DNA from: Pseudarthrobacter sp.
Lineage (GTDB): Bacteria; Actinomycetota; Actinomycetes; Actinomycetales; Micrococcaceae
Direction: 5' to 3'
Length of the DNA stretch: 64,000 nucleotides
Assembly: GCA_031178005.1 (NCBI GenBank)
Contig: JAPSJV010000006.1
Location: forward strand, 62,001-126,000
Position 1 is the stretch's first letter. Each line of letters starts with the position of its first letter. A program made the position numbers and the translations under genes. Below are positions 16,795 through 24,696 of this stretch, piece by piece. Under the pieces are notes generated by a model. It saw only the letters and a list, made by a program, of their open reading frames with translations, did no database searches and was not told the DNA's origin.

Positions 16795-17922
16795 CTAACG
16801 CGGCTGCAGCCCCAGTTTTATGTCCGCCAGTCCACGCGGCTTTGCTGCCAGCTTCCCTGCAATGTCCGTCAGGGCCTGGGCTGCAGCCCTATCAGGTCCG
16901 GCCAGGACAATGGGAAGTCCTGCATCGCCGCCCTCCCGGAGCTTGATGTCCAAGGGGATCTGACCCAGCAGCGGCACAGTGCCGCCCACTGTTGCCGAAA
17001 GCCGCTCGGCCAGGAGCGTGCCGCCTCCGCTGCCAAACAGGTCCATTCTGCTGCCATCAGGCAGCTCGAGGTAGGACATGTTTTCCACAACACCCGCAAT
17101 CTTCTGGCCTGTCTGTGTGGCGATGGCACCGGCACGCTCGGCAACATCCGCTGCGGCCGACTGCGGCGTCGTAACAACCAGGATTTCGGCTTTGGGCAGC
17201 AGTTGTGCGACCGAGATTGCGATGTCGCCGGTGCCGGGTGGGAGATCCAGGAACAACACGTCCAGGTCCCCGAAATACACGTCGGTCAGGAACTGCTCCA
17301 GGGCGCGGTGGAGCATCGGTCCGCGCCAGGCAACCGGCTGGTTCCCGGTGACGAACATGCCGATCGAGATGACTTTGACGCCATGGGCCACGGGCGGAAG
17401 GATCAGATCATCGACACGGGTGGGTGCCTGGGTGATGCCCATCAGCGCCGGAACGGAGAAGCCGTGCACGTCGGCATCCACAATGCCCACCCGCAGGCCC
17501 TTGGCGGCCAGGGAGCAGGCCAGGTTCACGGTGACGGAGGACTTGCCCACCCCGCCCTTCCCGCTGGCCACAGCGAACACCTTAGTGAGCGACCCCGGTT
17601 CGTTGAACGGGATACCGCGCTGGCCGCCGGCACCACGAAGAAGCTCCTTCAGTGCGTCACGCTGGGCCTGGCTCATGACCTTAAGCTCGACGTCGACACC
17701 TGTGACGCCGGGGACGGCCACCAGTGCTGCCCGGGAGTCAGCCGTAATCGTATCCCTGAGGGGACAACCGGAGATGGTGAGCAGCACCACCAGGGCCACA
17801 TGGCCGCCGTCGGAAATCTCCACTGACTCCACCATTCCCAGTTCGGTGATGGGACGGCGGAGCTCTGGATCGATAACGGTTGCCAGGGCAGCGTTAACGG
17901 CCTCCTGCAGCGTGCTGCTCAC
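16795..17922 (-). CDS. mrp: Mrp/ApbC-type P-loop ATPase, iron-sulfur carrier
   Basis: 375 aa from GTG 17922. The N-terminal MIP18/DUF59 domain is at about residues 5-80 (ATVIDPELRRPITELGMVES). The deviant Walker A GKGGVGKSSVTVNLACSL lies near residue 120, followed by GIVDADVHGFSVPALMG, LFLDLPPGTGDIAIS and VVTTPQSAAADVAERAG. The family binds and delivers Fe-S clusters in the cytosol. The C-terminal CxxC that bridges the cluster in E. coli and archaeal Mrp is absent: the segment reads ENMSYLELPDGSRMDLFG. Mycobacterial Mrp also lacks it as I recall, so cluster handling may differ. It is the last of a three-gene minus-strand unit after the CBS and DUF1003 genes. Confidence 0.9.
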   Translation of the reverse strand: MSSTLQEAVNAALATVIDPELRRPITELGMVESVEISDGGHVALVVLLTISGCPLRDTITADSRAALVAVPGVTGVDVELKVMSQAQRDALKELLRGAGGQRGIPFNEPGSLTKVFAVASGKGGVGKSSVTVNLACSLAAKGLRVGIVDADVHGFSVPALMGITQAPTRVDDLILPPVAHGVKVISIGMFVTGNQPVAWRGPMLHRALEQFLTDVYFGDLDVLFLDLPPGTGDIAISVAQLLPKAEILVVTTPQSAAADVAERAGAIATQTGQKIAGVVENMSYLELPDGSRMDLFGSGGGTLLAERLSATVGGTVPLLGQIPLDIKLREGGDAGLPIVLAGPDRAAAQALTDIAGKLAAKPRGLADIKLGLQPR

Positions 17923-17930
17923 GGGTTTGC

Positions 17931-18641
17931 TCAGCTTTCGGTGGTATCGGTTGGTGCTGTGGGCCCGGGTTCCGGCTTGCGGACCTTGGGGATCTGCTGC
18001 GTGCGGGGACTGCGGCGCTCCCGCTTGTCCTTGATGCGTTCCTTGGCCTTCTCCCGTGGTGCGTCCTGGCCGCTGCTGCTGTGGGACGGATCGTGCTGGC
18101 GCTGTTCCTCCTGTGCCTCGAGAAGGTCCTCCAACAGGGAACGAAGCTCCGCACGGACGTAGTCGCGGGTGGCGACTTCCCGCAGGGCAATACGCAGCGA
18201 CGCAAGTTCCCTGGTGAGGTATTCGGTGTCCGCAAGGTTGCGTTCGGCACGCTGGCGGTCCTGCTGGAGCGAGACGCGGTCCCGGTCGTCCTGCCGGTTC
18301 TGGGCAAGCAGCAGCAGCGGGGCGGCGTATGAGGCCTGGAGCGAGAGCATCAGCGTCAGCAGCGTAAAGCCGAGGGCCTTTGAATCGAACTGCCACTCCT
18401 CAGGCGTCAGCGTGTTCCAAAGCAGCCAGAACGCGCAAAACAGCGTCATGTAGAACAGGAACTGCGGGGTACCCATAAAGCGCGCGAAGCCTTCAGTGGC
18501 GTGGCCGAACGCATCAGGGTTGGGGGAGAACTTCGGAAGCAGCCGCTTGCGCCCGCTCAGTGGCGTGTCCAGGCCTCCGGTATGGCGTTTCTGGTGGCGC
18601 TGGGGGTTATGTGTTCCCTTGAACGGATTCGGTTCAGCCAA
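17931..18641 (-). CDS. DUF1003 membrane protein
   Basis: 236 aa. The DUF1003 core is visible: FARFMGTPQFLFYMTLFCAF and LLWNTLTPEEWQFDSKALGF, followed by TLLTLMLSLQASYAAPLLLL. That gives two transmembrane helices (about residues 58-76 and 90-112) with the conserved LSLQAS...LLLAQNRQ. A long charged helix follows (RQRAERNLADTEYLTRELAS), then a Lys/Arg/Pro-rich tail. Function is unknown. The start ATG 18641 overlaps the preceding CBS gene by 8 bases, and mrp starts 8 bases after its stop, so the three genes form one operon. The link with an MgtE-N/CBS protein recurs in Actinobacteria. Confidence 0.88.
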   Translation of the reverse strand: MAEPNPFKGTHNPQRHQKRHTGGLDTPLSGRKRLLPKFSPNPDAFGHATEGFARFMGTPQFLFYMTLFCAFWLLWNTLTPEEWQFDSKALGFTLLTLMLSLQASYAAPLLLLAQNRQDDRDRVSLQQDRQRAERNLADTEYLTRELASLRIALREVATRDYVRAELRSLLEDLLEAQEEQRQHDPSHSSSGQDAPREKAKERIKDKRERRSPRTQQIPKVRKPEPGPTAPTDTTES

Positions 18642-19917
18642 TGCGTCCTCCGAGTTTCCTTATAGGGGTGTCGCCCTCGTGGGCCCGCCAGTCATCTGGC
18701 AACAAGTGATCCAGGACGTCATCAACAGTCACCGCCCCCACAAGATGGCCGTCTTCATCGACGACGGGGAGGGAGTTCAGGTTGTAGGTGGCCAGACTGC
18801 GCGCAACTTCGCTGATGTGGGCGTGGTCAGAGACAGGCTCCAGATTTTTGTCCACCAGGTTTCCCAGCGGTTCCGGAGGCGGGTAGCGCAGCAGTTGCTG
18901 GATGTGGACCACGCCAAGGAACCGGCCTGTGGGAGTTTCCAGGGGAGGCCGGGCAATAAAGATTGATGACGCCAGCGCGGGGGAGAGCTCCTCACGGCGG
19001 ACATGGGCCAAGGCTTCGGCGACGGTAGCTTCCGGCGGGAGGATCACCGGGACCGGGGTCATCAGGCCACCGGCGGTATCTTCGTCGTATTCGAGGAGGC
19101 GGCGGACATCTTCGGCGTCTTCGGGCTCCATCAGCTGAAGCAGTTCCTCGGCCTGCGCGCTGGGCAGCTCGGCCAGGAGGTCCGCGGCGTCATCCGGATC
19201 CATCTCTTCCAGGATGTCCGCGGCGCGCTCCACGTCCAGGGCAGAAAGGATTTCGACCTGATCGTCCTCGGGAAGCTCTTGGAGGACGTCGGCCAAGCGT
19301 TCGTCCTGGAGCTCGCTGGCGACTTCGAAACGGCGTTTGTCGCTCATTTCCTGCAGGGCTTCGGCGAAGTCGGCAGGTTTGAGGTCCTCGTGGGTGGCGA
19401 CGAACTGGGTAGCGCCCTGGGGTTCGGTGCGCGGGCCGTGTACGGCGTCTGCCCAGTCAATGATGAGAGTCTCATTGCGTCGAAGCCTGCTCAGCGGCGA
19501 AAGCGAATGGCCCCGGCGCACAAACAGCTTGCTCACAAACCAGTCCCGGGACCGCTGCTGGTCCATGGCGATGTCCTCGATGGTGGCATCGCCGCTGCCG
19601 TCCATCAGCGTGACGCGGCGGTCAAAGAGCTCAGCAACAACCAGCATCTCGGCGCCGCGCTGTTCAAAGCGGCGCAGGTTGACCAATCCGGTGCAGATGA
19701 TCTGGGTCTGGTCAATGGACGTAATGCGCGTCATAGGCACAAACACGCGCTTCTTGCCGGGAACTTCGACGACGATGCCCACCACGTGCGGGGCACCGCG
19801 GGTGCCGCGGGAGAGCACAACAACGTCCCTCAACCTGCCCAGGCGGTCGCCCAGCGGGTCAAAGACGTCCAGTCCGAGGAGGCGCGCAACAAACACACGC
19901 GAAACATTGGTGCTCAC
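18634..19917 (-). CDS. PRC-barrel/MgtE-N/CBS-pair protein, soluble
   Basis: 427 aa from GTG 19917. There are three parts: PRC-barrel-like N-terminus (FDPLGDRLGRLRDVVV, VFVPMTRITSIDQTQI); MgtE N-terminal superhelical domain at about residues 180-285 (RLADVLQELPEDDQVEILSA, MDPDDAADLLAELPSAQAEE); and two CBS domains at about 288-405 (GLMTPVPVILPPEATVAEAL, LNSLPVVDEDGHLVGAVTVD). These resemble the Mg2+-sensing cytosolic half of MgtE, but there is no membrane channel domain. It is therefore not a transporter on its own and may be a Mg2+ or nucleotide sensor for a partner, perhaps the DUF1003 protein translated from the overlapping gene. GTG is preceded by TAGCCT-GTAGAA, a leaderless start. Confidence 0.88.
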   Translation of the reverse strand: MSTNVSRVFVARLLGLDVFDPLGDRLGRLRDVVVLSRGTRGAPHVVGIVVEVPGKKRVFVPMTRITSIDQTQIICTGLVNLRRFEQRGAEMLVVAELFDRRVTLMDGSGDATIEDIAMDQQRSRDWFVSKLFVRRGHSLSPLSRLRRNETLIIDWADAVHGPRTEPQGATQFVATHEDLKPADFAEALQEMSDKRRFEVASELQDERLADVLQELPEDDQVEILSALDVERAADILEEMDPDDAADLLAELPSAQAEELLQLMEPEDAEDVRRLLEYDEDTAGGLMTPVPVILPPEATVAEALAHVRREELSPALASSIFIARPPLETPTGRFLGVVHIQQLLRYPPPEPLGNLVDKNLEPVSDHAHISEVARSLATYNLNSLPVVDEDGHLVGAVTVDDVLDHLLPDDWRAHEGDTPIRKLGGRIG

Positions 19918-19923
19918 TTCTAC

Positions 19924-19929
19924 AGGCTA
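19924..19929 (-). promoter_or_regulatory. Leaderless -10 element of the CBS-DUF1003-mrp operon
   Basis: Minus strand reads TAGCCT-GTAGAA-GTG, six bases from hexamer to start codon, with no Shine-Dalgarno sequence. Confidence 0.6.
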
Positions 19930-19995
19930 CCGAGTCTGCTCTCTTTTAGCTGAATCTGCAGCGGACACACAGGTGGATGGGCAAGAATGGGGAGT

Positions 19996-20841
19996 ATGTC
20001 AAACATCTTTGGTACTTCCAGGGCCGGAGGGCCCACCGGTCCTGACGCGTTCCGGACCGTCCCCACCGGCGACACCGTAGGCACCTACACCTCATATCTG
20101 GACGCCCAAAAAGCTGTTGACTACCTTGCGGACCAGGCATTCCCGGTACAGATGGTCTCCATTGTGGGCAACGACCTCAAAATGGTGGAGCGCGTCACCG
20201 GCCGGCTGAGCTACCCGCGGGTGGCCCTGTCCGGCGCCTTGAGCGGTATGTGGTTCGGCCTGTTCGTTGGCGTACTGCTGTCCTTCTTCTCCACTTCACC
20301 CGGATACTTCTCCATCATGACGTCGGTGCTCATGGGTGCGGCGTTCTTTATGCTGTTCGGCATCGTCACGTACGCCATGCAGCGTGGAAAGCGGGACTTC
20401 ACCTCAACCAGCCAGGTGGTGGCCACCACCTATAACGTGATTGTCTCGCCGGAGGCGGCACACGAAGCCCGCCGCCTCCTGCAGCAGCTGCCTATGACCA
20501 CCACGGACGCCGGAGCCCGCCAGCAGACACCCGCCCAGCCGTGGCAGCAACCCGGGCAGCAGCCCGGCCAGCCACCGCAGCGTCCCTCCGGATGGGCCGA
20601 CCCCTACGGCCAGCAGCAGGGCCAGCAGCAGCCTCCGGTTCCCGAAGCGGCGCCGGTAAACGAGCCGCAGCCAGCTCCGCAGCCCCGTGCCGCAGTGCGC
20701 TACCCGGATCTACCGGATGGCCGTCCGCAATACGGGGTCCGGATCAGCGATGACAACAAGCCCGCCGCTGCCGACAAGACACCCGAAGGCGGACACAACG
20801 CCGAGGGTGACAACCACCGCGGCTCCGACCAGCAGCAGTAG
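19996..20841 (+). CDS. General stress protein 17M-like membrane protein
   Basis: 281 aa from ATG 19996 (ATG 19987 in frame is possible). The general-stress 17M-like domain is at about residues 30-150: PTGDTVGTYTSYLDAQKAVD and DQAFPVQMVSIVGNDLKMVE. Two transmembrane helices follow, LSGALSGMWFGLFVGVLLSF and SIMTSVLMGAAFFMLFGIV. The C-terminal ~120 residues are low-complexity Gln/Pro/Ala (for example QPWQQPGQQPGQPPQRPSG), probably unstructured and cytosolic. The function of the family is unknown beyond stress association in Bacillus. It is divergent from the CBS operon. A terminator follows. Confidence 0.8.
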   Translation: MSNIFGTSRAGGPTGPDAFRTVPTGDTVGTYTSYLDAQKAVDYLADQAFPVQMVSIVGNDLKMVERVTGRLSYPRVALSGALSGMWFGLFVGVLLSFFSTSPGYFSIMTSVLMGAAFFMLFGIVTYAMQRGKRDFTSTSQVVATTYNVIVSPEAAHEARRLLQQLPMTTTDAGARQQTPAQPWQQPGQQPGQPPQRPSGWADPYGQQQGQQQPPVPEAAPVNEPQPAPQPRAAVRYPDLPDGRPQYGVRISDDNKPAAADKTPEGGHNAEGDNHRGSDQQQ

Positions 20842-20868
20842 CAGGACCCAAGCAGCAGCAGGGTAGGG

Positions 20869-20900
20869 AAAAGGGACGGCGGTTGCCGTCCCTTTTCTGT
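20869..20900 (+). terminator. Rho-independent terminator after the stress-protein gene
   Basis: AAAAGGGACGGC (20869-20880) and GCCGTCCCTTTT (20885-20896) form a perfect stem with loop GGTT, ending in a T run. Confidence 0.9.
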
Positions 20901-20917
20901 GTCCGGGTGCAGTCGGT

Positions 20918-21003
20918 GCCCGGCCCCCAACTAGGTGTCAATTGTTGCCCGTTACAGCCTTCTAAAGGGCAAGTGCTGCTACTTAGTTGGGGGCGTGCCG
21001 GGC
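20918..21003. repeat. Dispersed inverted repeat with CCCCCAACTA arms
   Basis: The left arm CCCCCAACTA (20924-20933) pairs with TAGTTGGGGG (20984-20993). An outer GCCCGGC (20918-20924) matches GCCGGGC (20997-21003), and an inner TTGCCC (20945-20950) matches GGGCAA (20967-20972). The right arm includes the stop codon of the aminopeptidase P gene (20983-20985 read as TAA on the minus strand). The element fills the space between two convergent genes. Confidence 0.75.
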
Positions 21004-22575
21004 GGCGTCTGCCTCGCGCTGGATTCCAGCCATCCAATCCTCGACGGCGTCCGGAGTGCGGGGCAGCGCGGCGCTGAGGTTCACAGGGCCTTCTGCCGTC
21101 ATCAGCACGTCGTCCTCGATGCGGATGCCGATGCCGCGGAATTCCTCGGGGATGGCAAGGTCCTCATCCTTGAAATACAGCCCGGGTTCAATGGTGAAGA
21201 CCATGCCTTCGGTGAGTACGCCATCCAGGTACAGCTCCCGCTTGGCCTGGGCGCAGTCGTGCACGTCGAGGCCCAGATGGTGGCTGGTGCCGTGCGGCAT
21301 CCAGCGCCGGTGCTGCTGGCCATCCTGGCTGATGGCTTCCTCGACGGAAACCGGCAGCAGGCCCCACTCGGCAAGCCGCTCTGCCAGAATCGTGGTGGCG
21401 GCCGTATGGACGTCGCGGAAGAGGGCACCCGGGCGGGCCGCAGCGAATCCGGCATCGGCCGCATCCAGGACGGCCTGGTACACCTTCCGCTGAACGTCAG
21501 TGAAGGAACCCGTGGCGGGCAGAGTGCGGGTGACGTCAGCCGTGTACAGCGAATCGGCCTCCACCCCGGCGTCCACCAGGAGCAGTTCTCCGGCCTTGAC
21601 CTGGCCCGTGTTGCGGGTCCAGTGCAGGATGGTGGCGTTGTTGCCGGCAGCTGCGATGGTGTCGTAGCCCAGTTCGTTTCCCTCTTCGCGGGCCCGGGCG
21701 AAGAAAGCGCCTTCGATCACACGTTCGCCGCGCGGGTGGGTCAGCGCACGGGGAAGTGCCCTGACGACGTCGGCAAATCCTTCCACCGTTGCGGCAACTG
21801 CGATCTGCATCTGTTCGATTTCCCAGGCATCCTTCTGGAGCCTGAGTTCGGACAGGGCCTCCGGGAGCTTTTCATCGAGGGCATCCAGGGCCTCAAGATC
21901 GAGGTTCTCCGGATCGCGGGCAGTGTTATAGCGTGCCGTGTCCACCAGGGCGTCGATGTTCTCGTCGACCTTGCGCACCAGACGGATGGAGATGCCGCCG
22001 ATTTCCGGAGCTCCGACGTCCTTGGTGATGGCCAGTTCCAGGCCGTCGATGTGCGCGGTGGGCAGGCCCAGCCGGGCTTCGAAATCAGCCAGCGTGGGGC
22101 GGGGGCCGATCCAGAATTCGCCTGACCGTGAATCGGCGTAAAACTGCTCCGTATCCCGGCCGGCCAGCGGACGGAAGTAAAGAGTGGCACGGTGGTTGCC
22201 GCCGTCGTCGCCGGTGCCTTCCGCGACCGGATCCAGGATCAGGACGGCGTCCGGCTCATGGTCCAGTCCCAGCCCTGTCAGGTGCGCGAAGCCCGAATGC
22301 GGACGGAACCGGTAATCACAGTCGTTGGAACGGACCTTGAGGGGACCGGCGGGGATGACCAGGCGTTCACCCTTGAACAGCCTGGAGATGCTGAGCCGGC
22401 GCCGTGCAGCATGGTCTGCCACAGCGTCGCGGGGCGGCAGGGAAATGTCTGCCGGCGCCCAGTTACTGGCCATAAAGGCCTTGAAAGCAGGGGAGTTGGG
22501 CCGTTGGGAGCGGTTGTTGACCCGCTCTTCAAGAGGCTGGGAAGCGGAGAGTTGGGTGTTTTCTGCGTCATTCAC
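20983..22575 (-). CDS. pepP: Aminopeptidase P family metallopeptidase (Xaa-Pro aminopeptidase)
   Basis: 530 aa from GTG 22575. It removes N-terminal residues preceding proline and is a cytosolic dimanganese enzyme. The pita-bread fold ligands are all present: the two Asp in LLLVDAGVEADSLYTADVTR near residue 325-340, His in MPHGTSHHLGLDVHD near 428, Glu in GMVFTIEPGLYF near 465, and Glu in GIGIRIEDDVLMT near 490. The N-terminal domain (residues 1-180) has FRPHSGFAHLTGL. The last codons read HAPN-stop and lie in the dispersed repeat at 20918-21003, so the C-terminus may have been set by repeat insertion. It is divergent from the PHP gene. Confidence 0.93.
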   Translation of the reverse strand: MNDAENTQLSASQPLEERVNNRSQRPNSPAFKAFMASNWAPADISLPPRDAVADHAARRRLSISRLFKGERLVIPAGPLKVRSNDCDYRFRPHSGFAHLTGLGLDHEPDAVLILDPVAEGTGDDGGNHRATLYFRPLAGRDTEQFYADSRSGEFWIGPRPTLADFEARLGLPTAHIDGLELAITKDVGAPEIGGISIRLVRKVDENIDALVDTARYNTARDPENLDLEALDALDEKLPEALSELRLQKDAWEIEQMQIAVAATVEGFADVVRALPRALTHPRGERVIEGAFFARAREEGNELGYDTIAAAGNNATILHWTRNTGQVKAGELLLVDAGVEADSLYTADVTRTLPATGSFTDVQRKVYQAVLDAADAGFAAARPGALFRDVHTAATTILAERLAEWGLLPVSVEEAISQDGQQHRRWMPHGTSHHLGLDVHDCAQAKRELYLDGVLTEGMVFTIEPGLYFKDEDLAIPEEFRGIGIRIEDDVLMTAEGPVNLSAALPRTPDAVEDWMAGIQREADAARHAPN

Positions 22576-22633
22576 CGTCCCATCGTCTCACCACCTCAAC
22601 AGGCGTGGCCAACAGGGGTACGGCGTGGTCAAT

Positions 22634-22639
22634 TAGGCT
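22634..22639 (+). promoter_or_regulatory. Leaderless -10 element of the PHP-marC operon
   Basis: TAGGCT-TGGCTG-GTG, with six bases between hexamer and start codon. Confidence 0.6.
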
Positions 22640-22645
22640 TGGCTG

Positions 22646-23491
22646 GTGAAGATAGACCTGCATGCCCATTCGAATGTGTCCGACGGTACGGAAACGCCCA
22701 CCGACGTTATGGCATCGGCCGCCCGCGCCGGCCTGGATGTTGTGGCACTGACGGACCATGACTCGACCGACGGCTGGGCGGAAGCGTCCCTGGCCGCCGT
22801 CCGCGAAGGCATCGCACTGGTCCCCGGCATAGAAATCTCCTGCCGGACGGAACAGGGCATCAGTGTCCACCTGCTGAGCTACCTGCACGATCCCACGCAT
22901 CCCGGCCTGCTGGAAGAGATCACCAAATCCAAGGACGCCCGGCTGACGCGCGCCGAGCGTATGGTTTCCCTCCTGGCCGAGGACTATCCGTTGACTTGGG
23001 ACGACGTCATCCATCACGTGGCCCCGGGTGCAACCATGGGGCGCCCCCACATCGCTGATGCCTTGGTTGCCGCCGGGGTGGTGAGCGACCGCACGGAGGC
23101 GTTCGCGTCCATCCTGACGTCACATTCGCGCTACTGGGTCCAGCACTATGCTCCCGAGCCGGCCCTCGCCGTCGAACTGGTCCGTGCTGCCGGCGGCGTT
23201 CCGGTCTTCGCGCACCCGGTGGCATCGTCGCGGGGCCGGGTAGTAGGCGATAAGACCTACCAGGAGATGATCGACGCCGGTCTGGCCGGGTTGGAGATCG
23301 ACCACCGGGACAACCCCGAAGAAGGGCGGAAGTTCCTGCGGAAGCTGGCCGCGAGGCACAACCTTCTGATCACCGGATCATCCGATTATCACGGCACGGG
23401 CAAGGTCAACCTCTTGGGCGAAAACACCACGGATCCGGAAGTATTCGCCAGAATTGTTGCCATGGGCACCGGATCCCGGGTGGTCCGCTGA
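22646..23491 (+). CDS. PHP-domain phosphoesterase
   Basis: 281 aa from GTG 22646. The N-terminal metal-binding PHP motifs are KIDLHAHSNVSDGTETP (HxH...SDG), VVALTDHDSTDGW, VPGIEISC near residue 60, and FAHPVAS near 193. The final ITGSSDYHG lies near 248. Related enzymes such as YciV/RNase AM (Trp operon region of E. coli) and CV1693 hydrolyse 3',5'-nucleoside bisphosphates and short 5' ends of RNA, which is the likely activity here. GTG is preceded by TAGGCT plus six bases, a leaderless start. Its stop overlaps the MarC start by one base (TGATG), so the two are co-translated. Confidence 0.88.
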   Translation: MKIDLHAHSNVSDGTETPTDVMASAARAGLDVVALTDHDSTDGWAEASLAAVREGIALVPGIEISCRTEQGISVHLLSYLHDPTHPGLLEEITKSKDARLTRAERMVSLLAEDYPLTWDDVIHHVAPGATMGRPHIADALVAAGVVSDRTEAFASILTSHSRYWVQHYAPEPALAVELVRAAGGVPVFAHPVASSRGRVVGDKTYQEMIDAGLAGLEIDHRDNPEEGRKFLRKLAARHNLLITGSSDYHGTGKVNLLGENTTDPEVFARIVAMGTGSRVVR

Positions 23492-24108
23492 TGGACTGGA
23501 TTGACCTGCAGCTGCTGGCGTCCGTCGTCGTCACGCTTTTTGTCATCATGGACCCGCCGGGCACAGTACCGATTTTTATGTCCCTGACAGCGCAGATGAG
23601 CGCGAAGGACCGTAACCGGTCCGCGCTTCAGGCGCTGCTTGTGGCCACAGGTGTCATCGTGGCCTTTGCCATCTTCGGCCAGTCGATCCTGAACTACATG
23701 CACATTTCGCTTGCGGCACTCCAGGGCGCGGGCGGCCTGCTGCTGGTACTGATCGCCCTGCAGCTCCTGACCGGTTCAACCAGCGGGGAAGAAAAGGCAG
23801 GCAAGTACAAGAACGTTGCCTTCGTACCGCTGGGCACGCCGTTGATGGCCGGACCGGGTGCGATCGTGGCGGTGATGGTATTTGTCCAACAGTCCTCCAC
23901 CCCACCCCAGTTCCTGGCCGTGGCCTTGGGAATCGCCGCCACATTGGGCTCGCTGTACCTGGCCATGCGCTTCGCCGGGGTGGTCCAACGTGTCCTGGGC
24001 GAGAACGGCGTGGAGTTGGTCACCCGGATTGCCGGCCTGCTGCTTTCCGCCATCGCGGTCCAGATGATCGCGGACGCCGTGCACTCGTTTATCCAAAGCT
24101 GGTCCTGA
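23491..24108 (+). CDS. MarC-family integral membrane protein
   Basis: 205 aa with six hydrophobic helices. The family signatures are VVTLFVIMDPPGTVPIFMSL in the first helix region, LQGAGGLLLVLIALQLL, and FVPLGTPLMAGPGAIVAVMV. The terminal helix is VTRIAGLLLSAIAVQMIAD. The MarC/UPF0056 family is conserved but its transport substrate is unknown; it is not a proven drug-resistance protein despite the name. Start ATG 23491 lies in the TGATG junction with the PHP gene. It is followed by a 153-base gap with the promoter of the next gene. Confidence 0.9.
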   Translation: MDWIDLQLLASVVVTLFVIMDPPGTVPIFMSLTAQMSAKDRNRSALQALLVATGVIVAFAIFGQSILNYMHISLAALQGAGGLLLVLIALQLLTGSTSGEEKAGKYKNVAFVPLGTPLMAGPGAIVAVMVFVQQSSTPPQFLAVALGIAATLGSLYLAMRFAGVVQRVLGENGVELVTRIAGLLLSAIAVQMIADAVHSFIQSWS

Positions 24109-24136
24109 GGCAGGCCCCAGGATTTACTCCGACGTC

Positions 24137-24164
24137 TTGACGATTGACGCGATCTGAGTAGTCT
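24137..24164 (+). promoter_or_regulatory. Candidate sigma-70-type promoter of the secreted-protein gene
   Basis: TTGACG (24137-24142), 16 bases, TAGTCT (24159-24164). This would give a 5' leader of about 90 bases ahead of ATG 24262. Confidence 0.5.
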
Positions 24165-24261
24165 TGCGTTTGCTGGGGAGCGGCAGATGGCATGCCGTGT
24201 AAATTATGAAAGCAGGTCTCGTCGTCAGGTACCAACCATCACGGTAGACGGAGAGAAAACC

Positions 24262-24636
24262 ATGTTGAGAAAGTCACTCGCCGCGGCAGGACTTGCCGCC
24301 GCTTTTATGTTCGTTCCTGTAGCAGCCAACGCCTTGGACTGCGTTAATGTCAGCAAACCTCCGGCCGCCTGCGGATCGGACTGTCCGGGCGGTCCGATCG
24401 TCAAGGGTAACTGGGCGTGGCTGCCAAGCGTCTTTCCCGGTGCTCCGGAAGCTTGGGGTTTTGTGCCTCCGGGAACAGTTCCAATCACCCCAGGCGCCAA
24501 TGGCAACTTCCAGGGCGGCGAGGGCTATGCCCTGCTGGTAAATGCCATTTGTGATTCCCATGGGTCAGTACTGGTGAACAGGCAGACCGACCACGGGATC
24601 CAGTTGCTGGAGGGTTGCGAGGCGGCCCCGCACTAA
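24262..24636 (+). CDS. Small secreted protein of unknown function
   Basis: 124 aa from ATG 24262, with GGAGAG about 8 bases upstream. The longer frame from 24187 is rejected because it would bury the signal peptide. MLRKSLAAAGLAAAFMFVPV then AANA makes a classical Sec signal with a predicted cleavage after ANA near residue 24. The mature ~100 residues have five Cys (DCVNV, AACGSDC, AICDSHG, EGCEAA), so disulfides are likely. A Gly/Pro-rich middle contains the local repeat PGGPIVKGNWAWLPSVFPG. I do not recognise the family. It has its own promoter candidate and is convergent with the methyltransferase gene across a dispersed inverted repeat. Confidence 0.75.
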   Translation: MLRKSLAAAGLAAAFMFVPVAANALDCVNVSKPPAACGSDCPGGPIVKGNWAWLPSVFPGAPEAWGFVPPGTVPITPGANGNFQGGEGYALLVNAICDSHGSVLVNRQTDHGIQLLEGCEAAPH

Positions 24637-24642
24637 CCAATG

Positions 24643-24696
24643 TAACTCGCATTTAACGTCGTCATGGGGGCTCATGACGACGTTAAACGCGAGTTA
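24643..24696. repeat. Dispersed inverted repeat with TAACTCGC/GCGAGTTA arms
   Basis: Two 24-base arms, 24643-24666 and 24673-24696, are complementary except at one position, with a 6-base loop (GGGGCT). The arms read TAACTCGC(A/G)TTTAACGTCG then TCATG. The right arm contains the stop codon of the methyltransferase gene (24694-24696, TAA on the minus strand), just as the element at 20918-21003 contains the pepP stop. It could also act as a terminator. Confidence 0.85.

Noticed and set aside
18634..19917. Magnesium transporter MgtE
   Set aside because: It has MgtE-N and CBS domains but no transmembrane channel domain.
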